Positions 41,892-51,620 of a stretch of DNA of 64,000 nt are shown one piece after another; the stretch's first letter is position 1, and each line of letters begins with the position of its first letter. The stretch lies in assembly GCA_949317995.1 (NCBI GenBank), contig OX439036.1, positions 111,455,669-111,519,668 on the forward strand. The letters run 5' to 3'. The notes below the pieces were generated by a model. That model saw only the letters and a list, made by a program, of their open reading frames with translations, was not told the DNA's origin and ran no database searches. This DNA is from Acholoe squamosa. Lineage: Eukaryota; Annelida; Polychaeta; Phyllodocida; Polynoidae. Position numbers and translations under genes: made by a program.

Positions 41892-43677
41892 TTAATGCTT
41901 AACCATAAGATTTAGGAATATGAAGATTGAGACATTGTACATATTTTAATTTTTCAGCCTATTTCGTTTCGACCTATTTCAAGGAACATCCTATGGTGTA
42001 TACATCTGATAGATACTTTTATCAATAAACTTCTACTTTTTAACAGTCTTGGATTGGTTTTGTTCTTTTCCACAGGCTCCATATCCTTTCTGTTGAAACT
42101 TTTTTTCTGTCATTCAAATGCAAATGGCATGACCCAAGGCTAGGTGGCAAAGTGAATAAGGGTATTTGTCTCAAAGTTAGTTGTTTTTTTTAACACAGCT
42201 AAGCTATGCACGCAAAGAATTACCAAGTCTTGTCCTTAAGCTCTTCAACTAGGGCTTAAACTAGCCTGCCAAAAAACATGGCATTAAAAAAGCAGCCTGG
42301 AACTCAAACATAGCTACAGTTTTAGCTGTTTTTCAATTCAAATATCCCCTTTTGTAATTCATATAGGATAGTCCTTTGGAATAGGTGTACAAAAACACTT
42401 AAAAAGAAAAAAATGGCAGCCTCTACAGAATCATCATTGAGAACCCTATGGTAGGAGACTTTATGCTTGAAGCTGATTGATGCTGGGAGAGTAGTGCTGT
42501 AAAGATGTAGACAGTACTGGTGTTAGTTTTTATTGAAAAATAACTATAAATAGCAATCGGCGACAGAGTAGACACTTAATCTACCGAAATGCAACAATGA
42601 ATACTGGTAGTATCTCCCTAAAACCAACAAACTTTCTTATTGGTGAGCAATATAAATTCAAAATACATTCAACTGGGACTAAATGCTTCAAAATATTGCC
42701 TGGCCTTTTATAAAGTGTTATTCCATGGAGGTCTGGCCTATTACATTCAGATAAATATGAAGATTGAGTGTAGTTAGCATTACTATGGTGTTGATGCTAG
42801 TCCTTAAAGTTAAAGGATTGAATATTCAGGAAGTTACCTCAGTCTCCCCTGATATGAACCACTGTTCTCAGTGATTCTAAGAGCTCAGTCACAGGAGAGC
42901 CTTTAAAACAAACATCCAGGTGGAGCCTCGTGATCAAAGTCAACATAATAAAGCACCAATTAATCCTATGGATTTCTTTCGAAGCACTTCCAAGTTGGGT
43001 GTTTCCTGCTGTTTCAGTATGACAGCCAGTCCTTTGATACAAATTGAAACTGAATCACCAAAATTGCAACTCATTCATGTAGAAGTAGTATTGCTGGTGC
43101 AATTTTCAAATTACCAATACATTAAAAACAGTACAAAGCACAACAGACATGATCCTCCTACCATAAAAAGCTGCATGGTGCTTAACGTTTTGAATGGGAG
43201 CACTGAGCATTGAATAATCCCATGACGTGACTTTAAACAACCATCCGGATCCTGGCACCAATTAGTCCTATCAATATTTATACCTCTGCATGCATCCAAG
43301 GCATTCTCTTGACATTTAATTGTAATCTGGTCTTCTTGACACAATTATTTCTTGGATCCAAAGTGCGTGTCATATCGGAGTGTCACTGATTCATTTTTAC
43401 AAATTACCAGATAAAAATAAAACCTGCCAGTTATGATCCATGCAGCACATCAGGGTTTGTTTTTCCCATGTACATTTGTATTTGTGTGACATTTTTCTTG
43501 TTTCACTGTTGGTTTGCCTACAATTGAACCTTAATAATTCAAGAATTCGTATGGGTAGGTTACTATATGTTATGGTTGTTAAGTCCAATTTTTTGTTAAT
43601 TCAGGTCTATGTATTCTCCATAAACAACCAAAATAAACAGGATACAATTAAGAATAGTTTCATTTTTCTCAACACCA
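41892..43677. other. No gene seen
   Basis: AT-rich. Frames such as 42920-43213 show no recognisable product. Confidence 0.45.
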
Positions 43678-44579
43678 CACTGCAAAAATGGTGTTTAGAT
43701 CCTAAACACAATTCTAAACATATTCTTGCAACATTTTTGTAATCACATTAGTTCCCTAAACATGCTTTGCCAAACAATGTGCTTAGCTCAGGTATTTAGA
43801 AATGTAGATGTTTAGGTTTAAAATTTGTGTTTAGATACCTATGAATTTTTGTGTTTAGATGTTTATGAATTTTTGTGTTTAGATGTCTATGTGATTTGTT
43901 AGGGTTAGGACTTGCAGACATGTATGCATTGACAAAATTAAGGAATATCTTTTGTTTGCTTTCTCATTTACTGGGGGGGGGCATAAGCAGGTATTTAATA
44001 AATGTCAAAATCTCCAAAGATGTCAGCCACAGCTACATGTATACACATACATGTATGTACACACTATGAGAGACTTCAGAAAGTACAGCAGCTTGGCAGC
44101 AGGGACATTGCTTTATCCATTCCAAAATAACATGAAATAGGTGTAAGTCATGGAGCATATTGACTATTTAATGGCAATGATGCTGGTGTAAGGAGAATCT
44201 AGTCAATTTTCTATTGCTGTTTCTTTTCTCATGACATTCAATAAAATGAAACAACAATAAACATGGGATTTGGGGACATTTGTCACAACAATTGATTATA
44301 ATTGTGTACAGATAGTCCACTCAAAGGTAGTGCTGCTACCTGGTGTGGAGTCGTAACCCAAGCATCTAAACATATTGATGTTTAAATCTAAACACCTATT
44401 ATTTAGCTGTTTAAACTCTAAACATCTAAACATGTTTAGCATAAATGTTTATGTAGTTAGAATAAAAGTGTTTATTTCCTAAATGTGTAATTGATGAGAC
44501 ACCTAACTGACCTATATGTTTAGATTTTAAACATGTTTAGACCTAAACATGTTTAAATCTAAACACCATTTTTGCAGTG
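43678..44579. mobile_element. MITE-like element with CACTGCAAAAATGG termini
   Basis: The left end CACTGCAAAAATGGTGTTTA and the right end TAAACACCATTTTTGCAGTG are perfect inverted repeats of 20 bp, continuing imperfectly. The 900-bp interior is rich in TGTTTAGAT / ATCTAAACA words at both ends (43690-43890 and 44355-44560), giving extended subterminal inverted structure. No transposase and no unambiguous target duplication. Related to 24219-24868. Confidence 0.8.
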
Positions 44580-44617
44580 CATGCTTCTTAGCATCTTACT
44601 TTTTACCCCTTTGCATG

Positions 44618-44982
44618 TGTAATGGTTCGTATTGACTTATATGTTGGGTGGCTCTTTGGCTCGCTTACCACTAGAAATACCAACACAACACGAGTAGTTC
44701 GGGTTGGGCAAAGCCCCAGAAACCCCTACCTCTCGGGTAGGACTTTATTCCACTCTAGTCTACAGGTTAAACTGCGCGTCTGGACTGGACTAGATCCAGT
44801 CACCTTCTGCCGCTCGTCCGGCTCCTTAGTAGGAGCTGGACGCGAGGCATGGTGCCGCCCCCTCTTGTACCAACGGGGTATCACAAAGCGACACCTAACT
44901 GGCATAGAAGGAACAGGCACCACACGAACACGTCTCTCGGATGAACGGCACTAATATATATACGACGATACCGGCCCCTACA
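44618..44982 (-). repeat. 3' LTR of the 12.8-kb element
   Basis: 365 bp. In element orientation it starts TGTAGGGGCCGG and ends CCATTACA. A TATATATATTAG box lies near the U3 start and a polyadenylation signal AATAAA near the middle (plus-strand TTTATT at 44744-44749). Nearly identical to 57052-57416. Confidence 0.95.
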
Positions 44983-44993
44983 CCACCCCCACT
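44983..44993 (-). promoter_or_regulatory. Polypurine tract of the 12.8-kb element
   Basis: The minus strand reads AGTGGGGGTGG directly abutting the 3' LTR. It is nearly pure purine and correctly placed for plus-strand priming. Confidence 0.75.
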
Positions 44994-45764
44994 AGACTAT
45001 ACCTAGGGTTGGGTGTAATTAACAAATACCTATTGTTTAGCTTTATACAGTAATATCATACACAAATAGGTAAGTCTATATATACAGTTCGTATAGGATA
45101 TAGAACATCTAGGGGCATTATAAATAATATGTACATAATGAGGCATCGTCGCATATAACCCGAAGTAATGATAATTAATAATAACGAATAGGAAGTGGCG
45201 CCTTATGCACCATCGACCCATGGTGATATGTAGTAACAGTGTTACAATAGTGTTATTATTATAAACAAGACGCATTAAAAAGTGGTAGACGAGTAATCAG
45301 GTGATATGAATAAAATTTTACAGTATTAACTAACCGACCCGAGGTGGGGTAGATAACCCGAGAAAAAATTTTGTTTGTTTTAATTACAAGAATATATATT
45401 TGGTAAGAAAATATATTTATACAAAAATAATAATACTGACAAATATAGGTGTCCTACCCGGGTAGCAGGATCACCCTTACAATATACCGGACTTCCGGCG
45501 AATCTGGAACGACTGGTTTCTGCAGCTCCATCCGGCGACATATGTGTGGTGGCAAGCCACGTTGCTGTTGTGATGTGCCCTGATGAAGATGGGAAGATGG
45601 AGCCCCGGGTAGGTGTGGTAATCCTTTTTGGCGTGTCGGGTTTAGCGTCCATCTTCGCTGCAGGTTACGTTCCAGATATTAGGAGTCCAGCGTAAGGAAC
45701 AGTGCCTCTGGCATATTAAATGCTTTTACCCTCGGGTACAAAGGAGACACCGTCAGATGGACAC
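44994..45764 (-). other. 3' untranslated region of the 12.8-kb element
   Basis: About 770 bp between the ORF3 stop and the polypurine tract. It is AT-rich near 45000-45450 and GC-rich near ORF3. No supported ORF or repeat. Confidence 0.5.
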
Positions 45765-48700
45765 TTAAAGATCTTCCGGATCCGTGTCCATCTTCTCAGC
45801 CGACTCCACTGAGGCAGATGGAGCCGAGCTGCTACAGCTGCTCGTAGAGAGCGCCGCGGAAGCCTCGCTGGGCGTATCGCTTTCCAAGCTCAAGGCCCTC
45901 ATCACCGCGGATGGACTGTCCATTGCCTCGGATGCTGGTGGAGCAACCGTGGCAGTTGGAACAGTCCGGGTGACAGTAGGGGGCGGGAGCAGGAGAGCTG
46001 CCGGAACTGGCGGAGTAGCCGGGACCGGTGGGGCATCCGGGGGTAAATCTGGTATGAAGATAAGGGACGACGGTAAGCCGTCCCACTCCTCCAGATGTTT
46101 CCCGAATGCCAGGAAAAACTTGAGGTCAGCCTCCTTAAACCTATGGATGTATCTGGCGTTTTCAGCTTGGTGAAACTCCTTAAGCTTTTCAGCTTCCTTC
46201 TGCTGACGCCGGCAGGATTCGAGAGCCTCCTGGACTCTGTCCTTCTCCAGCTGCCTGATCTTGTCTTCCTCCCTCTTCTGGATTTCGTATACCAGATTGA
46301 GGGTGGCTTCAGTCATCGCCCGCCAGTAGTCGACTGACTTCTGGCGGTGCAATGCCTGCCACTCTGCCATCAGTTCGTTCTGGATGTGAACCGTTTGGAC
46401 ATCTCGGTGGTCAACAAACGTGTTCGGATCCTGAAGACCTGACAGCGTACCCGAAATTAGTTCCAACAGGGGTACCCGAGGGCCCGTTGGTGGAACTATG
46501 ACTGGTGGAGGCGCGGTGGCTTCCACTGAGGCAGGCGGAGTACCTGCTGGAGGAGCAGACGGGCCCTCAACCGTTAAACCGCCCCGGCCTCGGCCACCAC
46601 CCGGGGAAGCTCGGGTGGACTCCAGCCCACCACGGCCTCTACCACGGGGTTTGGTCCGGCCCAGGGAGGTAAGGACCTGCGACTCGGGTCCAGCTGGTCC
46701 CACAGCGGGGAACTTCGCCGCGTACTCGCTATACGTGGGGCGCTTGCCGGAAGATCCCTCTCCGGCCCACCAAGACGAATACCCGGATGGGGGAGCGAAG
46801 AGTTCGCCCCCATCATCCTGGCTGCCTGTGGCTTCGCCCGGGCGTTGTTCCGCGGGTGCAGGTGTAGAGGTGGTGGCTGGAGTCGCCGGTGTGGCTGCCT
46901 GGCTAACCGACCTACGGGCCTGGTTGCTGGGCATATCCAGAGCCGAGACTTGTTGTCCCGACTCGCGACGATCAGCTGGGTTAGCTGGTCTTGGCTGGTC
47001 CTTGCCACCCGAAGGGCTCACGGACCGGTCTGCTCGGGTCCTCTTGGAAGCAACAGTAGCCGTGGCTGTGCCTCCGTTAGGACCCTTAGAGCGGGCTTTG
47101 GCCTTCTCTCGCTTATCATCTCCTCGCCACTTTTTCACCTTCAGGTGCACCTCACTGGGCATCCCGAATTTCGTGGACGAGAAGTTGATTTGGAAGAAGG
47201 TCAACAAGTTGCCGCTCTTCCACGAGCAGAATCCGGTCTCGAATGCCTGCTCCTTGACGTCTTTAATGCTCAACGAGGCCCAGTTAGCTAGGAGCTCGTT
47301 GAAGCACTTGATGGCTCGTTTCCTGGTTTTCTCCAGGCCGATGCCATGGGCCTTCTGCAAGTGCAGAGCCATGTCTCGGCGCCGGTGAGTGCTGAACGAG
47401 CCATCACAATGTTTGCTCGGGCGGTCCCCAAGCACGCACATCATCACAGGCTTGTGGTGCATGTGATGTTCAACAATGTGGCGAGCGAAGCGAGGCTTCG
47501 TCTTGAACATCTTCTCACCCGTGAGAGCCAGCTGGCATGACTCAAATGGGCACTGTCGGCGGCTGCCGGTTGGTCCCCATTGGGTCATTGCCCACTGAAC
47601 TTTCGTCCGGGCCTCGTAGCTGTAAATCGACCCCAATTTGGATTTCAGCTGATCAATCCAAATGAGGTAGAATTTACCTACAGGCGTATCCGAGGGGCCG
47701 GATTTCATCCACTCCTCGTCATCGCTGTCACCGTCCTTATTGACGGCGCCGGGACACATGTAGTGGACCGTGTCATAGGCACAGTCCGCGAAGCAGCGAG
47801 GAGTCCGTTCTTTGAACCCTTCGGCTGCATTCTTCCACATCCATTTCTGATTGTCGTCCTTCGGGACATCCGTGGTCATCTCTTCCCACGTTGTCACGGA
47901 CTCCAAATCAGATTTGGCCGACTCGGGCAGTTCTGGATCGCTGTCGCTATCCTCACTGTCCGTGTAGATACCAGCTCCCCTACGGCTCGCTCGGCTGGTG
48001 GTGGTGGTACCAGCCGAAGCCTTGGCAGAGGATTTGGCGCCTTTTCCGCTGGTGCTGGCAGTGGAAGCTACAGCCAAGGTGGCTACTGTGGTGGTTGAGG
48101 GTGTGGTGGTGGAGGCGGGCGTCTTCGGCTGACCCTTACCCCTCGGCTTGGTGGGGGGTGTGGGTTCTGCGGGAGACGCTTTCGCTCCGTTCTTCTTCTT
48201 CCGGCGCTGAACCTTGGTGGGCTGCGCCGGCATCTCAGGACTGGAATCCGACTCCCGTGGATTCCTGTCCCCTGTACGAGGGCTCCTCCTTCCGCTGACC
48301 GGGGAGTCAGAGTCGGAAGAGACCTTGGTTTTCTGTTGGGCCTGCTGTTTGCGATGGGCCCGGCGAGCTGCGGTGAGCTCCTTCTGCTGCTTGGCAAGCT
48401 CGGCTCGCTTTGCCTCCACAGCAGCCTGCTGGCGCGAGATGTCCTCTTCCGAGATCTCGCCAGGTGCCTCCGGGATGTCGGCAGCTGGGTCGGTCTTGGT
48501 TGTGGACCTCTCGACGGCGATGCGGACATCCTCAGCCTCCAGATCGCTCTCGGTGAGAGGACCCTTAGGCGCAGGTTTACGGGTCAATCGCTTGACCCGG
48601 TCGGTTTCCACCGACGACAAGGTGACTGTGGAGTCTGTATCCATGTCGGATTCAGACTCCCTTAACTCCGAGGCCTTTCGGGTGATGCCCTCGGAGATCA

Positions 48701-49331
48701 ACACAGCTCGGGCCAGACTCTCGTTGACCGCCATATTCTCCGCTAACTTCAGGTAGTTGCGAAGCCAAGAGACTGGCATATTGTCAGCCAGCTCGTCACT
48801 GCACGAGTCCATTACCAGAGTCTTGAAATCATCTGGTATGGGCTCGGGCATGCCCTGCTCCACCGCCATTGGTCCGCATCCGAACATGGAGGCGTGCATG
48901 GGGATGTAGGTCCCCCAGGAGGTGTACACAACACCGGCCTCGTGATCGACGTGTGCCATACGTTCGATCCGAGTCTTGAATCCCGGAGGATACATTGGAA
49001 TGTCCAGGACATCCACTTTGCTACCCGAAGCGGCTGCTGCAGACGAGCGCTCCGGGCGTGGTGGTGGTGGAGGTGGCATCCTCTCCCGGTCGGTGGCCTC
49101 GGACATAGCCGAGAGCGTCCGGGCGGCCTCCTCTGTCGAAGAATCCATAGATTCCTCGACCCGAGACGGGACCTTCGGGTCCTCGTCTTGCTCCAACAGA
49201 ACGTTGGCAGTCTGACGCGCGGCGTCAATCGTCCCCTGTGCCGTGGCACTGAGGGCGACTTCCAAATAATTTGGCGTCTGTGTTGGACTCCTCCCGAAGG
49301 ATTCGTCCAACAAAAGGTGGATGTTAGGCAA
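45765..49331 (-). CDS. ORF3: large Cys/His-cluster protein in the env position
   Basis: Intact frame of up to 1188 codons. The first in-frame ATG is at 49148 (1127 aa) and the frame opens after a stop near 49346, so a spliced start is possible. No signal peptide or transmembrane segment. Order: Pro-run (PPPPPPRPERSS, about residue 90), a globular block (about 105-225), a Lys/Gln coiled coil (about 295-340), long Ser/Lys/Thr basic regions with RRKKKNG and acidic SDSDSD patches, then a Cys/His region at about 560-700. That region includes CPFESCQLAL...H...HHMHH and CDGSFSTHRRRDMALHLQKAHG, resembling C2H2-type fingers. A low-complexity region, a second coiled coil (about 1020-1085) and a Ser/Ala tail follow. 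Basic stretches and fingers suggest a nuclear nucleic-acid-binding protein. I recognise no family. Confidence 0.75.
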   Translation of the reverse strand: MPNIHLLLDESFGRSPTQTPNYLEVALSATAQGTIDAARQTANVLLEQDEDPKVPSRVEESMDSSTEEAARTLSAMSEATDRERMPPPPPPRPERSSAAAASGSKVDVLDIPMYPPGFKTRIERMAHVDHEAGVVYTSWGTYIPMHASMFGCGPMAVEQGMPEPIPDDFKTLVMDSCSDELADNMPVSWLRNYLKLAENMAVNESLARAVLISEGITRKASELRESESDMDTDSTVTLSSVETDRVKRLTRKPAPKGPLTESDLEAEDVRIAVERSTTKTDPAADIPEAPGEISEEDISRQQAAVEAKRAELAKQQKELTAARRAHRKQQAQQKTKVSSDSDSPVSGRRSPRTGDRNPRESDSSPEMPAQPTKVQRRKKKNGAKASPAEPTPPTKPRGKGQPKTPASTTTPSTTTVATLAVASTASTSGKGAKSSAKASAGTTTTSRASRRGAGIYTDSEDSDSDPELPESAKSDLESVTTWEEMTTDVPKDDNQKWMWKNAAEGFKERTPRCFADCAYDTVHYMCPGAVNKDGDSDDEEWMKSGPSDTPVGKFYLIWIDQLKSKLGSIYSYEARTKVQWAMTQWGPTGSRRQCPFESCQLALTGEKMFKTKPRFARHIVEHHMHHKPVMMCVLGDRPSKHCDGSFSTHRRRDMALHLQKAHGIGLEKTRKRAIKCFNELLANWASLSIKDVKEQAFETGFCSWKSGNLLTFFQINFSSTKFGMPSEVHLKVKKWRGDDKREKAKARSKGPNGGTATATVASKRTRADRSVSPSGGKDQPRPANPADRRESGQQVSALDMPSNQARRSVSQAATPATPATTSTPAPAEQRPGEATGSQDDGGELFAPPSGYSSWWAGEGSSGKRPTYSEYAAKFPAVGPAGPESQVLTSLGRTKPRGRGRGGLESTRASPGGGRGRGGLTVEGPSAPPAGTPPASVEATAPPPVIVPPTGPRVPLLELISGTLSGLQDPNTFVDHRDVQTVHIQNELMAEWQALHRQKSVDYWRAMTEATLNLVYEIQKREEDKIRQLEKDRVQEALESCRRQQKEAEKLKEFHQAENARYIHRFKEADLKFFLAFGKHLEEWDGLPSSLIFIPDLPPDAPPVPATPPVPAALLLPPPTVTRTVPTATVAPPASEAMDSPSAVMRALSLESDTPSEASAALSTSSCSSSAPSASVESAEKMDTDPEDL

Positions 49332-49346
49332 GCTAACCGACAGCTA

Positions 49347-49753
49347 GGGGCCTGTAAACTGCCAACAATAACTAGAGCAAAAACGGGTGGCGTCTAACCA
49401 CCACGAGTCCGCTCTAGTTATGACCAGTATGGCGTCACGCATCTCGCCTCGCGAGATCCCGCCGTGGCTATCCGGTGACCTAGTTCCAACCTTTCCCGCC
49501 GCACCCGCGGCGCCACCTAGGGAACTAGATCCGAACTAACATTCGACTCGACATGCGAGACGCGGCCTACCACCCGAGTGCTATCTGCTGGAGTTTGGCG
49601 GTGTATACAACGCTTCAAACGAATGTACCGGTTAATCCGACCGCCGCTCACGGGATACAGCTCCCCGGGGAGGGCACGTTCGACATCTCTAGCCGTGGAA
49701 CGTATGTTACCCGCCTATGGCGGACAACACGCAGCAGCTCGTTGTGTACTGAG
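49347..49753 (-). other. Integrase-ORF3 spacer
   Basis: About 400 bp GC-rich without a supported ORF. It could contain a splice acceptor for ORF3 mRNA. CTCGCGAG-type palindromic words occur near 49445-49460. Confidence 0.45.
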
Positions 49754-51601
49754 TTAGGTTACGGCAGACCTCAACCCGGGACTGCGTCTAACGCCTTCGG
49801 TTAGCCTCTTATTTTTCCCGGCTTTACGTACGGCCCTTTCCTGATTCCGCTTAGCCACAGCGGGCACCTTCCCATACGTAATGCCTTCACTCAGCGAGAC
49901 ATTTTTCCTTTTCTTACGATTAGGTCGTTTCCTGGCCTTCGTCTTCTTTTTCACCATACCCTCGTCTCCCGGCGTCTTTCTCGGCCGGCCTCTAGGGCGT
50001 TTCGTCGGTACTACCACGCTCGGTCCACTAGGGACAGATACAGGTGGTTTGTAGCCGAACTCCCTCTCCGCCTCTTCGCGTCCCTTCCAGGGCCGAAGTT
50101 TTCCGACATTTGTCTTCCATTTCCTACCAGTTAGGCAGTCCTCCATCATCACCGTGGATTCGGAGATGACACGAATTATTTTAAACGGACCTTCCCAAGG
50201 CGTTACGAGCTTCAGCTTCTCCAGCGGCTCATAATACCTTAGGACTTTGTCCCCTACATTAAAACGAATTCGTTTAGCATTGGTGTCATAACCCACCTTC
50301 TGCCACTTCGCACTCTTCAGCAGTTCTTTACGAACGGCCTCGTATGCCTGTTTGAACCTGTCCCTTAATGACTCCACAAACAACACAGTGCAGGGTGCCT
50401 CCGGGTCTATACCAACCACTCCATACACTAAGTCGGCGGGCATTATGATGTCCTCGCCGAACACTAGCAGGTTGGGAGTGCAATTAGTGGATGAATGGAC
50501 AGTGTTGTTGTAGGCATGTACCACAAACTCACACTGTTCATCCCAGTCGTCCTGGTGGGTATTGACCAGGGGCTTTAGCACTTGTATGAGGGTTCTGTTG
50601 AAACGCTCTACCTGCCCATCCGACTGTGGTCGGTATGGGTTTGTTCGGGTCTTGCAAATGGCTAGGTAATGGCACATTTCCTGCCATAGCTCCGACTCGA
50701 ACTCCCTTCCTTGGTCGCTGTGCATCATAAGGGGAACACCCAAATGTAGCACCCAGCCTTTCACAAATGCCTCCGCACACGTGGCGGCTTTGTGGTTAGG
50801 AAGGGGGAACACCCGAGTGTACTTGGTATAATAGTCGGTTACGACCATCATACAAGTATTATCTCGGGGCGTCGTTTTAATTCCACTGATGATATCTATC
50901 GCCACTCGAGCGAATCTGATACCAAACAATTCCTGGGATAGGGGTTGCTTACCCAGGCCGGGTCCCGGCTTGTTTTTACAGCAATCCGGGCAAGTGGCGA
51001 TCCACCGAAGCAGGTCGCCTCTCATACCGGGCCAGTAGTAACGCCTTTGTAGGCGCTCTATTGACCTTTTCTTACCGAAATGGCCACTTGTTTGATGGCC
51101 ATGGCAATAATACATGATATCCCTCCTCATCGGGGTGGGTATCACTATTTGCAACAGCCTACCATTGGTGTGAGTTGTCTTCCACCTGCACAGTATGCCG
51201 TCTCGGATCTCTAGCTCGGTCCATTGGGCTAGCAACCGCCTCGCCTCCCTATCCTCTAGGGATACTAGCGGCCTTGCCGGTTTAATACCTGACCGTAGGT
51301 ATTCCATTATGCGCGCAGTGGTGGGATCCGACTGTTGGAACTTCTTGATGGTCTCCGGGGACCAATCAAGATAGCTACACACAGCCTCCTCCCAGGGGAT
51401 ACGGGGGGTGGTATGATTAAATACCAACCCGGCTACCACAGCATTGTGGGCCCCGCAGTCATCACAAGTGGCATTTTGGCACCTTCGGATGGGTCGTCTC
51501 GACAAGGCATCCGCATTGATATGTTTAGTACCGGGTCGGTGCTCTATTTGCTTATGCTCTAATCCGAATTCGGATAGGTGAGCTAACCATCGTCCTATCA
51601 T
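49754..51601 (-). CDS. Pol part 2: RNase H end and integrase
   Basis: Begins in the RNase H tail/tether (HRPGTKHINADALSRRP, typical of Ty3/gypsy). Integrase follows with the HHCC finger (HGHQTSGHFGKKR ... CPDCCKNK). The DDE core has RVAIDIISG and VVTDYYTKY, the second Asp in MMHSDQGREFES, and Glu in NPYRPQSDGQVERFNRTL. The C-terminal part contains VGDKVLRYYEP and GPFKIIRVISE (GPY/F-type module), then a Lys/Arg-rich tail (KRPRGRPRK, KKKTKARKRPNRKKRK) that could serve in nuclear import or chromatin binding. The frame differs from the preceding RT-RNase H ORF. The first ATG shown is not a natural start. Confidence 0.93.
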   Translation of the reverse strand: MIGRWLAHLSEFGLEHKQIEHRPGTKHINADALSRRPIRRCQNATCDDCGAHNAVVAGLVFNHTTPRIPWEEAVCSYLDWSPETIKKFQQSDPTTARIMEYLRSGIKPARPLVSLEDREARRLLAQWTELEIRDGILCRWKTTHTNGRLLQIVIPTPMRRDIMYYCHGHQTSGHFGKKRSIERLQRRYYWPGMRGDLLRWIATCPDCCKNKPGPGLGKQPLSQELFGIRFARVAIDIISGIKTTPRDNTCMMVVTDYYTKYTRVFPLPNHKAATCAEAFVKGWVLHLGVPLMMHSDQGREFESELWQEMCHYLAICKTRTNPYRPQSDGQVERFNRTLIQVLKPLVNTHQDDWDEQCEFVVHAYNNTVHSSTNCTPNLLVFGEDIIMPADLVYGVVGIDPEAPCTVLFVESLRDRFKQAYEAVRKELLKSAKWQKVGYDTNAKRIRFNVGDKVLRYYEPLEKLKLVTPWEGPFKIIRVISESTVMMEDCLTGRKWKTNVGKLRPWKGREEAEREFGYKPPVSVPSGPSVVVPTKRPRGRPRKTPGDEGMVKKKTKARKRPNRKKRKNVSLSEGITYGKVPAVAKRNQERAVRKAGKNKRLTEGVRRSPGLRSAVT

Positions 51602-51620
51602 CCCCTCGGCGTCCTTAAAA

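Noticed and set aside
44608..44620. Target-site duplication for the 12.8-kb element
   Set aside because: Left flank GCATG and right flank CATAT share only CAT with uncertain phase, which is insufficient for a 4-5 bp duplication.
46498..47388. 296-codon plus-strand ORF opposite ORF3, and other long frames across 45.8-49.4 kb
   Set aside because: The region is GC-rich, which removes stops in all frames. Only the minus-strand ORF3 shows coherent coiled-coil and Cys/His organisation, so the others are shadows.
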